Notes under the pieces: generated by a model | Seen by the model: the letters and a program-made list of their open reading frames with translations, nothing else | Databases searched by the model: none | Told to the model about the DNA's origin: nothing | Program-made: the position numbers and the translations under genes | Part shown: piece by piece, positions 34,188 through 44,131 of the stretch | How positions within the stretch are numbered: position 1 is the first letter of the stretch | Layout of the letters: the number at the start of each line of letters is the position of its first letter | DNA from: Terripilifer ovatus | GTDB lineage: Bacteria; Pseudomonadota; Alphaproteobacteria; Rhizobiales; Beijerinckiaceae | Assembly: GCA_029222685.1 (NCBI GenBank) | Contig: JARHVB010000085.1 | Location: forward strand, 186,001-250,000 | Length of the DNA: 64,000 nucleotides | Reading direction: 5' to 3'

Positions 34188-35213
34188 CTAAAATTTTATC
34201 GTCTTCCCGTCGTACCAGGCTCGCATCAGGTGATGGGCGATGGCGATCGGATTGGGCGCCTGATAGCCGTCGGGATGGGTCTGCGCCAGCATCAGTTCGA
34301 CGTCGCGGCGGCTGAACCAGCGGCAGTCCTCCAGCTCCTTCGGGTCGATGACGATGTCGCGATTGAGCGCTTCGGCGACGCAGCCCATCATCAGGGAACT
34401 CGGGAAGGGCCAGGGCTGCGACGCTACATAAGCGACCCTGCCGGTCCTGATTCCTGATTCCTCGAGGATTTCCCGGCGCACCGCGTCTTCCATCGTTTCG
34501 CCGGGCTCCAGGAACCCGGCCAGCGCCGAATACATGCCCTTGCCGAACCGGCCGGAGCGGCCGAGCAGGCAATCGTCACCGCTCACCGCCAGCATGATGA
34601 CGACGGGATCGGTGCGCGGGAAATGCTGCGCCCCGCAATTCGGACATTCCCGTCGCCATCCGGCGCCGGCGGGATTGGAGGGCGATCCGCAGGCGCTGCA
34701 GAAGCGGTGGCGGGCATGCCAGTACATGACACTCTTGGCCTGGCCGAGATAGCCGATCTGCTCGGCCGGCAGGTGGCCCTCCGTGGTGATGGCGCGCAAA
34801 TCGCGGACCGCCAGATCGCTCCGCCCCGGGATAATCTGCCGGCGCGTGTCGATCAGGCCGTCGGCGCTGACGGTTTCGACGATTGAAATGGCGTCGTCGT
34901 CGAGCAGCAGGGCGAAAAGCGGCTGGATGGCCGCCGGATCTTGGGACTGGCCCTGGGATTGCCCCAGAAAGACCGTTTCGCGGAGGTCCCCGAGCGCCAT
35001 GGCCTCGTTGCGGGTGAAAAGCGGGTCGTATTTCGCGTTCCCCTCTTTCAGCACCGGCCGGTCGCGGCCGATGACGACGAATCTGGCGGCAGGGTCGTTC
35101 AACTGCGATTCGAGGAAATCCGGCTCGTCCCGGCGTTCTGACAGGCGGTTTATCGGGTTGAAAGCATAGCCGGTGGCAGCGGAAAGCTCATGAAACGGAT
35201 TTTGGGCGGGCAT
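34188..35213 (-). CDS. nudC: NAD(P)H pyrophosphatase NudC
   Basis: A 341-residue Nudix enzyme that hydrolyses NADH to NMNH and AMP and can remove NAD caps from RNA. The zinc ribbon CSACG...CPNCG (about residues 168-190) is intact, the Nudix box GFLEPGETMEDAVRREILEESGI follows, and SQPWPFPSSLMMG is the family's NAD-binding SQPWPFPxS motif. It is longer than E. coli NudC (257 aa) because of an N-terminal domain, which is usual in Alphaproteobacteria. The start at 35211-35213 is well separated from the 4.5S RNA gene on the opposite strand. Confidence 0.95.
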   Translation of the reverse strand: MPAQNPFHELSAATGYAFNPINRLSERRDEPDFLESQLNDPAARFVVIGRDRPVLKEGNAKYDPLFTRNEAMALGDLRETVFLGQSQGQSQDPAAIQPLFALLLDDDAISIVETVSADGLIDTRRQIIPGRSDLAVRDLRAITTEGHLPAEQIGYLGQAKSVMYWHARHRFCSACGSPSNPAGAGWRRECPNCGAQHFPRTDPVVIMLAVSGDDCLLGRSGRFGKGMYSALAGFLEPGETMEDAVRREILEESGIRTGRVAYVASQPWPFPSSLMMGCVAEALNRDIVIDPKELEDCRWFSRRDVELMLAQTHPDGYQAPNPIAIAHHLMRAWYDGKTIKF

Positions 35214-35333
35214 CTGGCCTCGGACTTATGGTTTTCTTGATCCGGGCAGTTTCGCCCGGCAGCCGGGGGACGGCAATTGGAAACTTCGCACGCCATGCTT
35301 GCGAAACCCGGTCCGCCCTGCCAAATAGGGGTC

Positions 35334-35427
35334 GGGAGGTTGGCGGTGGACGTTCCACTCGCCAACCGGGTCAGATCCGGAAGGAAGCAGCCCTAACGAG
35401 ATCGGGCGGGTCTCTGTCCAGCCTCCC
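35334..35427 (+). ncRNA. ffs: Signal recognition particle RNA, small bacterial type (4.5S)
   Basis: The hallmark domain IV is present: gtcagatccggaaggaagca at about 35370-35389, with the GGAA tetraloop and asymmetric loop that bind Ffh. Outer ends gggagg (35334-35339) and cctccc (35422-35427) pair, and the arms between them (ggttggc.../gccaacc) fold into the usual hairpin, giving about 94 nt. The position directly upstream of dnaX is the usual one in Alphaproteobacteria. Confidence 0.95.
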
Positions 35428-35519
35428 ACTTGCATTCAAATCTGGCCGGCAAATCTGGCCGAATGACCCGGGGCTTGCCCCGATGTCGGCCTTGCGAGGC
35501 GACGAACGGCGGCGAGGCG

Positions 35520-37445
35520 ATGAACGACGGGCGCGATGTGGAAACTTCCGGAGCGCCCGGCGCTGAAGAGGCTTCGCTTGGCTTCGATCTGGGACCTGCG
35601 GCCAAGCCTGCAACTCTAGCGCCTGTGACTGCCGTCCCATCGACCGGCGCCTATCGCGTTCTCGCCCGCAAATACCGTCCTTCGAGTTTCGACGACCTGA
35701 TCGGCCAGGAAGCGATGGTGCGCACCCTGACCAATGCGTTCAAACTCGACCGTATCCATCAGGCCTATCTGCTGACCGGCGTGCGCGGCGTCGGCAAGAC
35801 GACCACGGCGCGCATTCTGGCGCGCGCGTTCAACTACGAATTGCCGGCCAAGGACGGCCATCCGGCCATTGACAAGCCGTCGATCGACATGCCCGAACTC
35901 GGCGTCCACTGCCAGGCGATCATCGAATCCCGCCATGTCGACGTGATCGAGATGGACGCCGCCTCCCATACCGGCGTCGACGACGTGCGCGAGATCATCG
36001 AAGGCGCGCGCTACCGCCCGGTGATGGCGCGCTACAAGGTCTACATCATCGACGAAGTGCACATGCTGTCGAAGTCGGCGTTCAACGCGCTGCTGAAGAC
36101 GCTCGAGGAGCCGCCGGAGCATGTGAAGTTTCTCTTCGCCACGACGGAAAGCGAGAAGGTGCCGGTCACCGTGCGCTCGCGCTGCCAGCGGTTCGATCTG
36201 CGCCGCGTCGAGTCGGATGTGCTGATCGAGCACCTGGCGCGGCTCTGCGCCAGCGAAGGCGTCAACATCAACGAGCGCGCTCTGGCGCTGATCGCGCGGG
36301 CGGCCGAAGGCTCGGTGCGCGATTCGCTCTCGCTGCTCGATCAGGCCATCGCCCATGCGGCCGGCGGCGAGGCAATCTCGGCCCGCAACGTGCGCGCCAT
36401 GCTCGGCGCCGGCGATCGCGGCAGAGTCGTCGACCTGTTCGAATATCTGATGAAGGGCGATATCGCCGCGGCGCTCGATGCGCTGAAGGAGCAATACGAC
36501 CAGGGCGCCGATCCGGCGCTCATTCTCACCGACCTCGCCGAATTCGTGCATTTCGTGACGCGCCTCAAGCTGGCGCCGGAATCCCGCCTCGACGCTTCCA
36601 TCACCCAGGACGAACGCACGCGAGGCAAGGCCTTTGCCGAGCAGTTGACGCTTGGTCTCCTGACGCGCGCCTGGCAGATCATCTCGAAAGGCATCACCGA
36701 CGTGAAAACGTCGCCACGGCCTTTGGCCGCGGCCGACATGGTGCTGGTGCGCATGGCCTATGCGGCCGATCTGCCGACACCGGAAGAGGCTTTACGCAAA
36801 CTGGCCGAGACGGGCGGCGATGCACCTTCCGCGCCGCGTGGCGCTCCTTCCGGCGGCAGCATGTCGTCAGGCGGCGGTTCGGGCGCATCGGCCTCTGCCG
36901 CGGCGCGGCCGATGCTGGCGACGACGACGGCGCAGCCATCCGCCGCTCCGCGTGCGATGGCGCGTACGCAGCCGAGCACCGCGCCGCGCGTTCAGCTTGC
37001 CCGCTTCGAGGACGTGGTCACCCTGGCGCAGGTCAACCGCGACATCCAGCTCAAGATCGCGCTGGAGCGCGATGTGCGCCTTGTGCGTTTCGAGCAGGGT
37101 TCGATCGAGTTTTCGCTGGTCCCCGGCGCCTCGCCACAACTGGCAGCCAGCTTGTCGCGCCGTTTGCAGGAATGGACCGGCGAGCGCTGGATGGCTGTCG
37201 TCGTCTCGGCTGAAGGCGCGCCGACGCTGAGTGAGCAGAAGGAAGCCCGCGAGCAGGATAAGATGGTCGGCGTCCGCGCCGATCCTCTGGTGCGCAGCGT
37301 GCTGGAACGATTTCCGGGTGCTGAGATTGTCGCCGTGCGGTCTCCCGAGGCCGCGCCTGAGCCCGAAGCCATTCCGACCGGCGGCGGCGAGACGGGCGAT
37401 GAAGTCGCCTATGTTGATCAGGCCTATACCGAAGATGACCTTTAA
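35520..37445 (+). CDS. dnaX: DNA polymerase III subunit tau/gamma
   Basis: A 641-residue clamp-loader ATPase of the replicative polymerase. Motifs are YRPSSFDDLIGQEAMV, Walker A GVRGVGKTTTARIL (about residues 92-105), Walker B IIDEVHMLSKSAFNALLKTLEEPP and sensor-1/SRC SRCQRFDLRR. A low-complexity Ala/Ser/Gly/Pro linker (about 440-520) separates the clamp-loader part from the C-terminal tau domain. The zinc-finger cysteines of E. coli DnaX are largely absent; only one Cys (ELGVHCQAI) remains, which I believe is usual in this class. The ATG at 35520 follows a ggcgaggcg stretch. ybaB and recR follow in one operon. Confidence 0.96.
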   Translation: MNDGRDVETSGAPGAEEASLGFDLGPAAKPATLAPVTAVPSTGAYRVLARKYRPSSFDDLIGQEAMVRTLTNAFKLDRIHQAYLLTGVRGVGKTTTARILARAFNYELPAKDGHPAIDKPSIDMPELGVHCQAIIESRHVDVIEMDAASHTGVDDVREIIEGARYRPVMARYKVYIIDEVHMLSKSAFNALLKTLEEPPEHVKFLFATTESEKVPVTVRSRCQRFDLRRVESDVLIEHLARLCASEGVNINERALALIARAAEGSVRDSLSLLDQAIAHAAGGEAISARNVRAMLGAGDRGRVVDLFEYLMKGDIAAALDALKEQYDQGADPALILTDLAEFVHFVTRLKLAPESRLDASITQDERTRGKAFAEQLTLGLLTRAWQIISKGITDVKTSPRPLAAADMVLVRMAYAADLPTPEEALRKLAETGGDAPSAPRGAPSGGSMSSGGGSGASASAAARPMLATTTAQPSAAPRAMARTQPSTAPRVQLARFEDVVTLAQVNRDIQLKIALERDVRLVRFEQGSIEFSLVPGASPQLAASLSRRLQEWTGERWMAVVVSAEGAPTLSEQKEAREQDKMVGVRADPLVRSVLERFPGAEIVAVRSPEAAPEPEAIPTGGGETGDEVAYVDQAYTEDDL

Positions 37446-37467
37446 GGACGATCTTTAAGGATTTGCG

Positions 37468-37791
37468 ATGAAAGACATCATGGGACTGATGAAAAAAGCG
37501 CAGGAGATGCAGAGCCGCATGCAGGACATGCAGGCCGAGCTCGAGCGCACGGAAGTGGAAGGCCTGTCGGGCGGCGGGCTTGTCCGCGTGACCCTGACAG
37601 CCAAGGGCGCCATGAAAGGCGTCGCCATCGATGCCTCGCTGCTGAAGGCCGACGAGAAGGAAATCGTCGAGGATTTGATTCTGGCCGCCCATGAAGATGC
37701 TCGCAAGAAGGCCGAGCGCGCCATGGAAGAGAAGATGAAATCCATCACCGATGGCCTGCCGCTGCCGCCTGGCATGAAGCTTCCCTTCTGA
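37468..37791 (+). CDS. ybaB: YbaB/EbfC nucleoid-associated protein
   Basis: A 107-residue DNA-binding protein of the YbaB/EbfC family. Pattern: [47 protein letters not shown], the family's coiled N-terminal helix followed by the beta-hairpin, and a C-terminal helix ending [12 protein letters not shown]. It lies between dnaX and recR, its standard place. It binds DNA as a dimer; its exact role is not settled. Confidence 0.95.
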   Translation: MKDIMGLMKKAQEMQSRMQDMQAELERTEVEGLSGGGLVRVTLTAKGAMKGVAIDASLLKADEKEIVEDLILAAHEDARKKAERAMEEKMKSITDGLPLPPGMKLPF

Positions 37792-37801
37792 GTTGCTTCT
37801 G

Positions 37802-38407
37802 ATGGCTGAGCGCGTTGCGGGCCCCGAGATCGAGCGGCTGATTCAATTGCTGGCGCGGCTGCCGGGTCTTGGTCCGCGCTCGGCGCGCCGCGCCGCGCTG
37901 CACCTCATCCGCAAACGCGAGGAATTGCTGGGCCCGCTGGCCGACGCCATGCAGGTGGCGCATTCGCAAATCGTCACCTGCTCGTCCTGCGGCAATGTGG
38001 ACACTGTCGATCCCTGCACGATCTGCGCTGACGCGCGCCGCGACGGCTCGACAATCGTCGTCGTCGAAACGGTGTCCGATCTTTGGGCGCTGGAACGCTC
38101 GGGCGCCGTGCGGTCGCGCTATCATGTGCTCGGCGGCACCTTATCGCCGCTCGACGGCGTCGGCCCCGACGATCTCAACATTGGCAATCTGGTGGAGCGC
38201 GTCTCGAGCGGCGAGGTCAAGGAAGTCATCCTGGCCGTCAACGCTACGGTCGATGGCCAGACCACAGCTCATTACATCACCGATATCCTCTCGCACACGC
38301 AAGTCAAGCTGACGCGCCTGGCCCATGGCGTGCCGGTGGGCGGCGAGCTTGACTATCTGGACGAGGGCACTTTGTCCGCCGCCATCCGCCAGCGCACGAC
38401 ATTTTGA
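37802..38407 (+). CDS. recR: Recombination mediator RecR
   Basis: A 201-residue RecR, which works with RecF and RecO to load RecA at gaps. It has the helix-hairpin-helix [20 protein letters not shown] (about 15-34), the zinc finger [16 protein letters not shown] (about 57-72) and a Toprim domain with [15 protein letters not shown]. The ATG at 37802 ([14 protein letters not shown]) matches the family start; a TTG three codons earlier is less likely. It is third in dnaX-ybaB-recR. Confidence 0.95.
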   Translation: MAERVAGPEIERLIQLLARLPGLGPRSARRAALHLIRKREELLGPLADAMQVAHSQIVTCSSCGNVDTVDPCTICADARRDGSTIVVVETVSDLWALERSGAVRSRYHVLGGTLSPLDGVGPDDLNIGNLVERVSSGEVKEVILAVNATVDGQTTAHYITDILSHTQVKLTRLAHGVPVGGELDYLDEGTLSAAIRQRTTF

Positions 38408-38489
38408 TGTTGCCCTCCGCGCGCTGACCAGCCGATTGCAGTAGCATCACCGTCGCCAGCATTTTCCGGCAGTAAATCTGGAGGCGAAT

Positions 38490-38846
38490 ATGCAGAGGCA
38501 CTCGGCAATTTATGGACTGGCCGGCGCGGTGGCGCTGGTGGTGATGTCCGCTCTCTTCACGCTCACGGACGCGGCTGCACGCGAGCATTCCGGCAGACAG
38601 GCGCATGCGGCCAAGCAACATCTTGCCAGGCATCTGCCGGGCCATGTTCGGCATGCGCCCGTGATGCCGCTTCAGGGTGGCGCACGGATGCTGGAGGGAT
38701 ACGGCCCCGTCGCGCAAGGCGCGCCCGTGGTCGGCGCACCATTCGGCTATAGCGGCTGCTATGGCAGCCGCGAGCAGATCTATGTCGCAGGCCAGGGCCT
38801 CGTCTGGCGTCCGCGCGTCGACTGTCCATACAAAGATTTTCCATAA
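38490..38846 (+). CDS. Small exported protein of unknown function
   Basis: A 118-residue protein with an N-terminal hydrophobic signal (about residues 8-27) and a mature part rich in His, Gly, Pro and Ala, with two cysteines (GCYGSREQ and RVDCPYK) that could form a disulphide in the periplasm. A ctggaggcg site precedes the ATG at 38490. I do not recognise a family. It lies between recR and the convergent feruloyl-CoA synthase gene. Confidence 0.65.
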   Translation: MQRHSAIYGLAGAVALVVMSALFTLTDAAAREHSGRQAHAAKQHLARHLPGHVRHAPVMPLQGGARMLEGYGPVAQGAPVVGAPFGYSGCYGSREQIYVAGQGLVWRPRVDCPYKDFP

Positions 38847-38856
38847 GACTTGACGG

Positions 38857-40707
38857 CTACCGCCGCGCGATCAGCACCGCGTCCGACGGTGTGTCGCTAT
38901 AAAGATCATCAACCAGCGCCTGGCGCAGGTCGAGCACGGCACGCTGGTTGATCGATCCCTTGTCGGTCATCTCGCCCTTGTCCATCGACGGCGGCGTTTC
39001 CATGAACATGATCCGCTCGACGCAGGTGGAACTGCCGGTGCTCGTCTTGCGCAGGGCGTCGAGCATCTGCTGCAGCTTCGAGCGCACGGCCGGATGCTGC
39101 AAGACTTCGGCCGGCGGCGCATCGGTTTCGCCGCTGAGCTTGCGCAGCACCGCCATATCGGGAAAGGCGAGCGCAGCGATATAGTCGCGATCGAGGCCGG
39201 CGATCACCGCGTCCTGCACATAGGGCGCGAAGCCATCGATGACGGCCGCGCGCAGATTGCCGACGCTCACCCAGGTGCCGGTCGACAGCTTGAAATCTTC
39301 GGCGATGCGGCCGTCGAAGATGAAGCCCTGTGAGACGTCGCCCTCGCTGACGAAGCGCAGCGCATCGCCGATCCTGTAGAAGCCTTCCTCGTCGAAGGCC
39401 TTTGCCGTCAGCTCCGGCTGCCGCCAATAGCCCGGCGTGATCAATGCGCCGCGAACGCGCGCCTCGTACTTTCCGCCCGAGGGCACCAGTTTCAATTCGA
39501 CGCCGCGCGCCGGCACACCGACCTTGCCGGCGCCCACCATCGTCATGTCGGCGGCCATGGCAAACGGCGCCGTCTCGGTCGATCCCAGTCCCGAGAGGAT
39601 GACGATTCGCTCGCCGCAGGTTTCCACGGCGATTTCGTCGAGCGCGCTCCACACATGCGGCGACATGCCGGCGCCGGCGTACCAGAACATGCGCAGGCGG
39701 CTGTAGAGATTGCTCCGCAGTTGTTCGTCCGCGCGTAAATGCGGGATCAGCGCGTCGAACCCCTTCGGCACGTTGAAATACCAGGTCGGCGCCACCTCTT
39801 TGAGATTGCGCACGGTCGCCGCCAGGCCGGCCGGCGTCGGTTTGCCGTCGTCGATGTAAAGCGTGCCGCCGTTGTAGAGCACGAGGTTGAAGTTATGATT
39901 GCCCCCCGCCGTATGGTTCCAGGGCGACCAGTCGAGCACCACCGGCGGCTCGTCCTTCATGAAGGCGAAATGCTCGGTCGCCATCTGGATGTTGGCGCAC
40001 AGCATCAGCTGCGTGTTGATGACGCCTTTGGGAACGCCGGTCGAACCGGAGGTGAACAATATCTTTGCGATCGTATCGGGACCGATCGCCGCGTGCGCCG
40101 CCTGGAGCTGCGGAGAAACCGGCGTCGCCGCCAGTTGCGAGAACAAGGTGCATGCGCGGCCTTCGATCGGACTGGTCGTGACGATGATTTCGATGTCCTT
40201 TGCGACGACCGCATCGATCGCATTGGCAAAGGCTGTGCCGTTGCTGGCGAAGACAAGCCCCGGCGTCAGCAGGTCGTAGACATGCCGAAGCTTCTGGAAA
40301 TCCTTCGAGACGAGCGCATAGGCCGGCGCGATCGGCGCGTAGGGGATGCCGGCATACAGCGCGGCGAGGCCGAGCAGGGCATGTTCGATGTCATTGCCCG
40401 ACAGGATCAGCAGCGGCCGGTCCGCCGAGAGCCCGCGCTGCAGCAGGCCGCTCGCCAGGGCCCGCACGGTCTCCAGCGCCTCTCCATAGGAGACGTGCCG
40501 CCATGCGCCTTCCGCATCGCGCTCGGCGAGATAGGTCCGCTCGGGCGCGATCCTGGCCCAATGTTCCAGCCGCTCCGTCAGCTTGGGGGGGTAGGGACCG
40601 AGAGGATGCAGGTTGCGCACATAATAGATGCCGTCGGAACCTTGCTCGATGGCGGCCGCGACGGCGCCTAGTCTTGCATCACGAACGGCAGGGGACTCTT
40701 TCAGCAT
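38857..40707 (-). CDS. fcs: Feruloyl-CoA synthase
   Basis: A 616-residue adenylate-forming CoA ligase of the feruloyl-CoA synthetase group, which activates hydroxycinnamates (ferulate, p-coumarate, caffeate) with ATP and CoA. Motifs are the P-loop LFTSGSTGVPKGVINT (about 216-231), LDWSPWNHTAGGNHNFNLVLYNGGTLYIDDGKPTP, which is very typical of Fcs, GLGSTETAPF, and the C-terminal lysine segment EMTDKGSINQRAVL. Its start overlaps the livM stop (TGATG), so it is co-translated with a Liv ABC transporter. No enoyl-CoA hydratase/aldolase (ech) or vanillin dehydrogenase gene is adjacent. Confidence 0.92.
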   Translation of the reverse strand: MLKESPAVRDARLGAVAAAIEQGSDGIYYVRNLHPLGPYPPKLTERLEHWARIAPERTYLAERDAEGAWRHVSYGEALETVRALASGLLQRGLSADRPLLILSGNDIEHALLGLAALYAGIPYAPIAPAYALVSKDFQKLRHVYDLLTPGLVFASNGTAFANAIDAVVAKDIEIIVTTSPIEGRACTLFSQLAATPVSPQLQAAHAAIGPDTIAKILFTSGSTGVPKGVINTQLMLCANIQMATEHFAFMKDEPPVVLDWSPWNHTAGGNHNFNLVLYNGGTLYIDDGKPTPAGLAATVRNLKEVAPTWYFNVPKGFDALIPHLRADEQLRSNLYSRLRMFWYAGAGMSPHVWSALDEIAVETCGERIVILSGLGSTETAPFAMAADMTMVGAGKVGVPARGVELKLVPSGGKYEARVRGALITPGYWRQPELTAKAFDEEGFYRIGDALRFVSEGDVSQGFIFDGRIAEDFKLSTGTWVSVGNLRAAVIDGFAPYVQDAVIAGLDRDYIAALAFPDMAVLRKLSGETDAPPAEVLQHPAVRSKLQQMLDALRKTSTGSSTCVERIMFMETPPSMDKGEMTDKGSINQRAVLDLRQALVDDLYSDTPSDAVLIARR

Positions 40708-41687
40708 CAGCGTTTACCGAAACGGTGCTGGATCTCGCCGACGATGCCGCGGCGAAACAGCAGGATGCACAGGATGAAGATGGCGCCGATCACCGCATTG
40801 ATCGGCAGGCCGGAATCGGCCAGATAATCCTCCATCGAGACCACGACGGCGGCGCCGACCACGGGGCCAAACAGCGTGCCGAGGCCCCCCAGCAAAGTCA
40901 TCAGGATGACGCTGCCGGAGGTCGACCAGTGCACGTCGGTCAGGGCCACGATCTTGAAAGCGATGGCCTTGGTGGAGCCCGCGAGCCCGGCCATGGTCGC
41001 CGACAGAACGAAGGCCATGAGTTTGTAGCGATGGACCTCATAGCCGAGTGAAATGGCGCGCGGCTCGTTGTCGCGAATGGCTTTAAGCAATTGCCCGAAG
41101 GTCGAATTGGTCATCCGGTGCATGGCCACGAACCCGATGAGGAAAACCACGGCGGTCGCGTAATAAAGCACGAAAATATTGTCGAGATCGAATGTACCCA
41201 GCACCTTGCCGCGTGGAATGGCGCTCAGGCCGTCTTCCGCATGGGTAAAGGGCAGTTGTAGCGCCAGGAAGTACACGAGCTGCGCCAGCGCCAGGGTGAT
41301 CATGGCGAACTGCAGGCCCTGCCGCCGCACCGACACGTAGCCGAACAGCAGGCCGACAGCCGCTGCTGCCGCCGTGCCGCAGACAAGCGCCGCCTCGAAC
41401 GGCAGGCCCCATTCCTTGGCGGCATGGCCGGCGACATAGCCGGCGGCGCCGAAGAAGGCCGCGTGTCCGAAGGACAGGAGGCCGCAGGAGCCGAGCAGGA
41501 GATTGAAAGCGCAGGCGAACAGCGCGAAGCACAGCACTTTCACCAGAAAGATGGGATAGAAGAAGAACGGCGCTGCCAGAAGCGCCGCTATGCCCAGGCC
41601 ATACCAGACCAGCGTCAGGTCGCGCCCGGCGGATTTCAGGCCTGGCGCTGTGACGGGCGAAGTTGCCTGCAACGTTTCCTGCGACAT
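40707..41687 (-). CDS. livM: Liv-type ABC transporter permease LivM
   Basis: A 326-residue permease with the LivM pattern LLLGSCGLLSFGHAAFFGAAGYVAGH (about residues 64-89) and, later, a conserved loop LKAIRDNEPRAISLGYEVHRYK. About ten hydrophobic helices are present. The start at 41685-41687 (MSQETLQATSP) is chosen; an in-frame extension into livH was rejected. It is the fifth gene of the operon binding protein-livG-livF-livH-livM-fcs. Confidence 0.92.
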   Translation of the reverse strand: MSQETLQATSPVTAPGLKSAGRDLTLVWYGLGIAALLAAPFFFYPIFLVKVLCFALFACAFNLLLGSCGLLSFGHAAFFGAAGYVAGHAAKEWGLPFEAALVCGTAAAAAVGLLFGYVSVRRQGLQFAMITLALAQLVYFLALQLPFTHAEDGLSAIPRGKVLGTFDLDNIFVLYYATAVVFLIGFVAMHRMTNSTFGQLLKAIRDNEPRAISLGYEVHRYKLMAFVLSATMAGLAGSTKAIAFKIVALTDVHWSTSGSVILMTLLGGLGTLFGPVVGAAVVVSMEDYLADSGLPINAVIGAIFILCILLFRRGIVGEIQHRFGKR

Positions 41688-41689
41688 GA

Positions 41690-42559
41690 TCAGCGCTCCC
41701 GGCCGAAGAGACCGGCGGGCCGGATCAGCAATACGACGAACATGATGACGAAGATGACCATATTGGAGCCTTGCGGGTAGACCACTTTCGTCAGCCCTTC
41801 CAGAAGGCCCAGCATCATGCTGGTGACGATCGATCCAAGGATCGAGCCCATGCCGCCCACGACCACGACCGCAAAGACGACGATGATCAGATCGGCGCCC
41901 ATCAACGGGCTCACCGGATAGATCGGCGCGGCGAGAACGCCGGCTGCGCCCGCGAGCGCCACGCCGATGCCGAAGCCCACCGTCATCAGGCCGGGCACAT
42001 TGACGCCGAAAGCGCGGGTCAGGGTCGGGTTCTCCGTCGCCGCGCGCAGGGTGCGCCCGAGCGATGTCTTCTCGATGGCGAACCATGTGGCGAAGCAGAA
42101 GACGACGGAGGCAAGCACCACCCAGCCGCGATATTTCGGCAGGAACATGAAGCCGAGATTATACGCCCCACCCAGTTCCGGCGGCACGGCATAGGGCCGG
42201 CCCGCGGTGGCGAAGAAATAGACGAACATCCCCTGGATGAACATCATGATGCCGAACGTCAGCAGCAGCCCGTACATATGATCGAGATTGTAGACCCGCC
42301 GCAGCAGCGTCTTCTCGATGGCCGCGCCGACAAGACCGACGATCACCGGCACCAGCAGCAGCGCCCAGAAATAGCCGATGCCGGCCCAGCGAAACAACAT
42401 CCATGTGGTGAAGCCGCCGAGCATATAGAACGCGCCCTGGGCGATATTGGTGATGCCGAGCAGGCCAAAGATGATGGCAAGCCCGAGACTCAGCATGGCA
42501 TAGAACGAGCCATTGATGAGGCCCACCAGCAATTGACCAAACAGCGCCTGCATCGACAC
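41690..42559 (-). CDS. livH: Liv-type ABC transporter permease LivH
   Basis: A 289-residue permease with the LivH hallmark GLINGSFYAMLSLGLAIIFGLLGITNIAQGAFYMLG (about 13-48). The start is GTG at 42557-42559, nine bases after an AGGAG site; an ATG two codons later is too far from it. It lies 2 bp before livM and 12 bp after livF, in the second Liv operon of the window. Confidence 0.92.
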   Translation of the reverse strand: MSMQALFGQLLVGLINGSFYAMLSLGLAIIFGLLGITNIAQGAFYMLGGFTTWMLFRWAGIGYFWALLLVPVIVGLVGAAIEKTLLRRVYNLDHMYGLLLTFGIMMFIQGMFVYFFATAGRPYAVPPELGGAYNLGFMFLPKYRGWVVLASVVFCFATWFAIEKTSLGRTLRAATENPTLTRAFGVNVPGLMTVGFGIGVALAGAAGVLAAPIYPVSPLMGADLIIVVFAVVVVGGMGSILGSIVTSMMLGLLEGLTKVVYPQGSNMVIFVIMFVVLLIRPAGLFGRER

Positions 42560-42571
42560 GTGCGCGTTCTC

Positions 42572-43283
<712 letters not shown>

Positions 43284-43291
<8 letters not shown>

Positions 43292-44051
43292 GGTGCTCGC
43301 TTCCCACATAGGCTTCGATGACGGCGGGGTCGCGGGAGACCACGTCATACGTGCCTTCCGCCAGCCGCTCGCCGCGCGCCAGGACGGTGATCTGGTCCGA
43401 CAGGTTGGCGACGATCGACAGATTGTGCTCGACCATCAGAACCGTGCGGTCGCGCGCGACAGTGCGGATAAGGTCGGAGATGCGTCCGACATCCTCGTGC
43501 CCCATGCCGGCGGTCGGCTCGTCGAGCATCAGCAGTTCCGGGTCCAGCGCCAGGGTCGTCGCGATTTCCAGCGCCCGGCGCCGGCCATAGGGCAGTTCCG
43601 ACGCACGTGCGTGGGCATAGCTCTCGATGCCGACATCGCACAGTAGGGCCATGGCGCGGTCATCCAGCGCATGCAGCACTTTCGATGACTTCCAGAAGGC
43701 GAACCCGTCGGGGCGGAAGCGCTGCAGGGCAATCTTGACGTTTTCGAGTGCCGTCAGGCTGGCGAAGACGGCCGAGATCTGGAACGAGCGCACCATGCCG
43801 AGACGCGCCACTTCGCTGGCGCTCCTGGCTGTAATATCCGTGCCCTTGAAAAAGATGCGTCCGCGCGTTGGCGGCAGGGTCTTCGTCGCGAGGTTGAAAA
43901 TCGTCGTCTTGCCGGCGCCGTTGGGACCGATCAAAGCGTGGATGGAACCCCTGCGCACATCGAGCGAAAAATCGCGCACCGCCAGAAAGCCGAAGAATGA
44001 TTTCGACACATTCTCCAGCCGCAGAATCGGCTCATCAGCACCATTAGACAT
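43284..44051 (-). CDS. livG: Liv-type ABC transporter ATPase LivG
   Basis: A 255-residue ATPase with Walker A GPNGAGKTT (about residues 38-46), signature-region SELPYGRRRALEIATTLA in the LivG style, Walker B LLMLDEPTAGM and switch VEHN. It follows the binding-protein gene by 80 bp and overlaps livF, consistent with a single operon. Confidence 0.92.
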
Positions 44052-44131
44052 GTTCGGTCCGACGTTTGTTCACTGGTGCTTGCCGCTGCGTGGAGGCAAA
44101 GCCCGCACGCAGCGGAATATCCACGAGTCTG

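Noticed and set aside
35789-35935. Absence of zinc-finger cysteines in DnaX considered as a defect
   Set aside because: Walker motifs and sensor residues are intact, and as far as I recall this cysteine-poor form is usual in Alphaproteobacteria.
40707-42086. Longer livM reading that begins inside livH
   Set aside because: The extra N-terminal residues are antiphase translation of livH; MSQETLQATSP at 41687 is followed directly by normal LivM helices.
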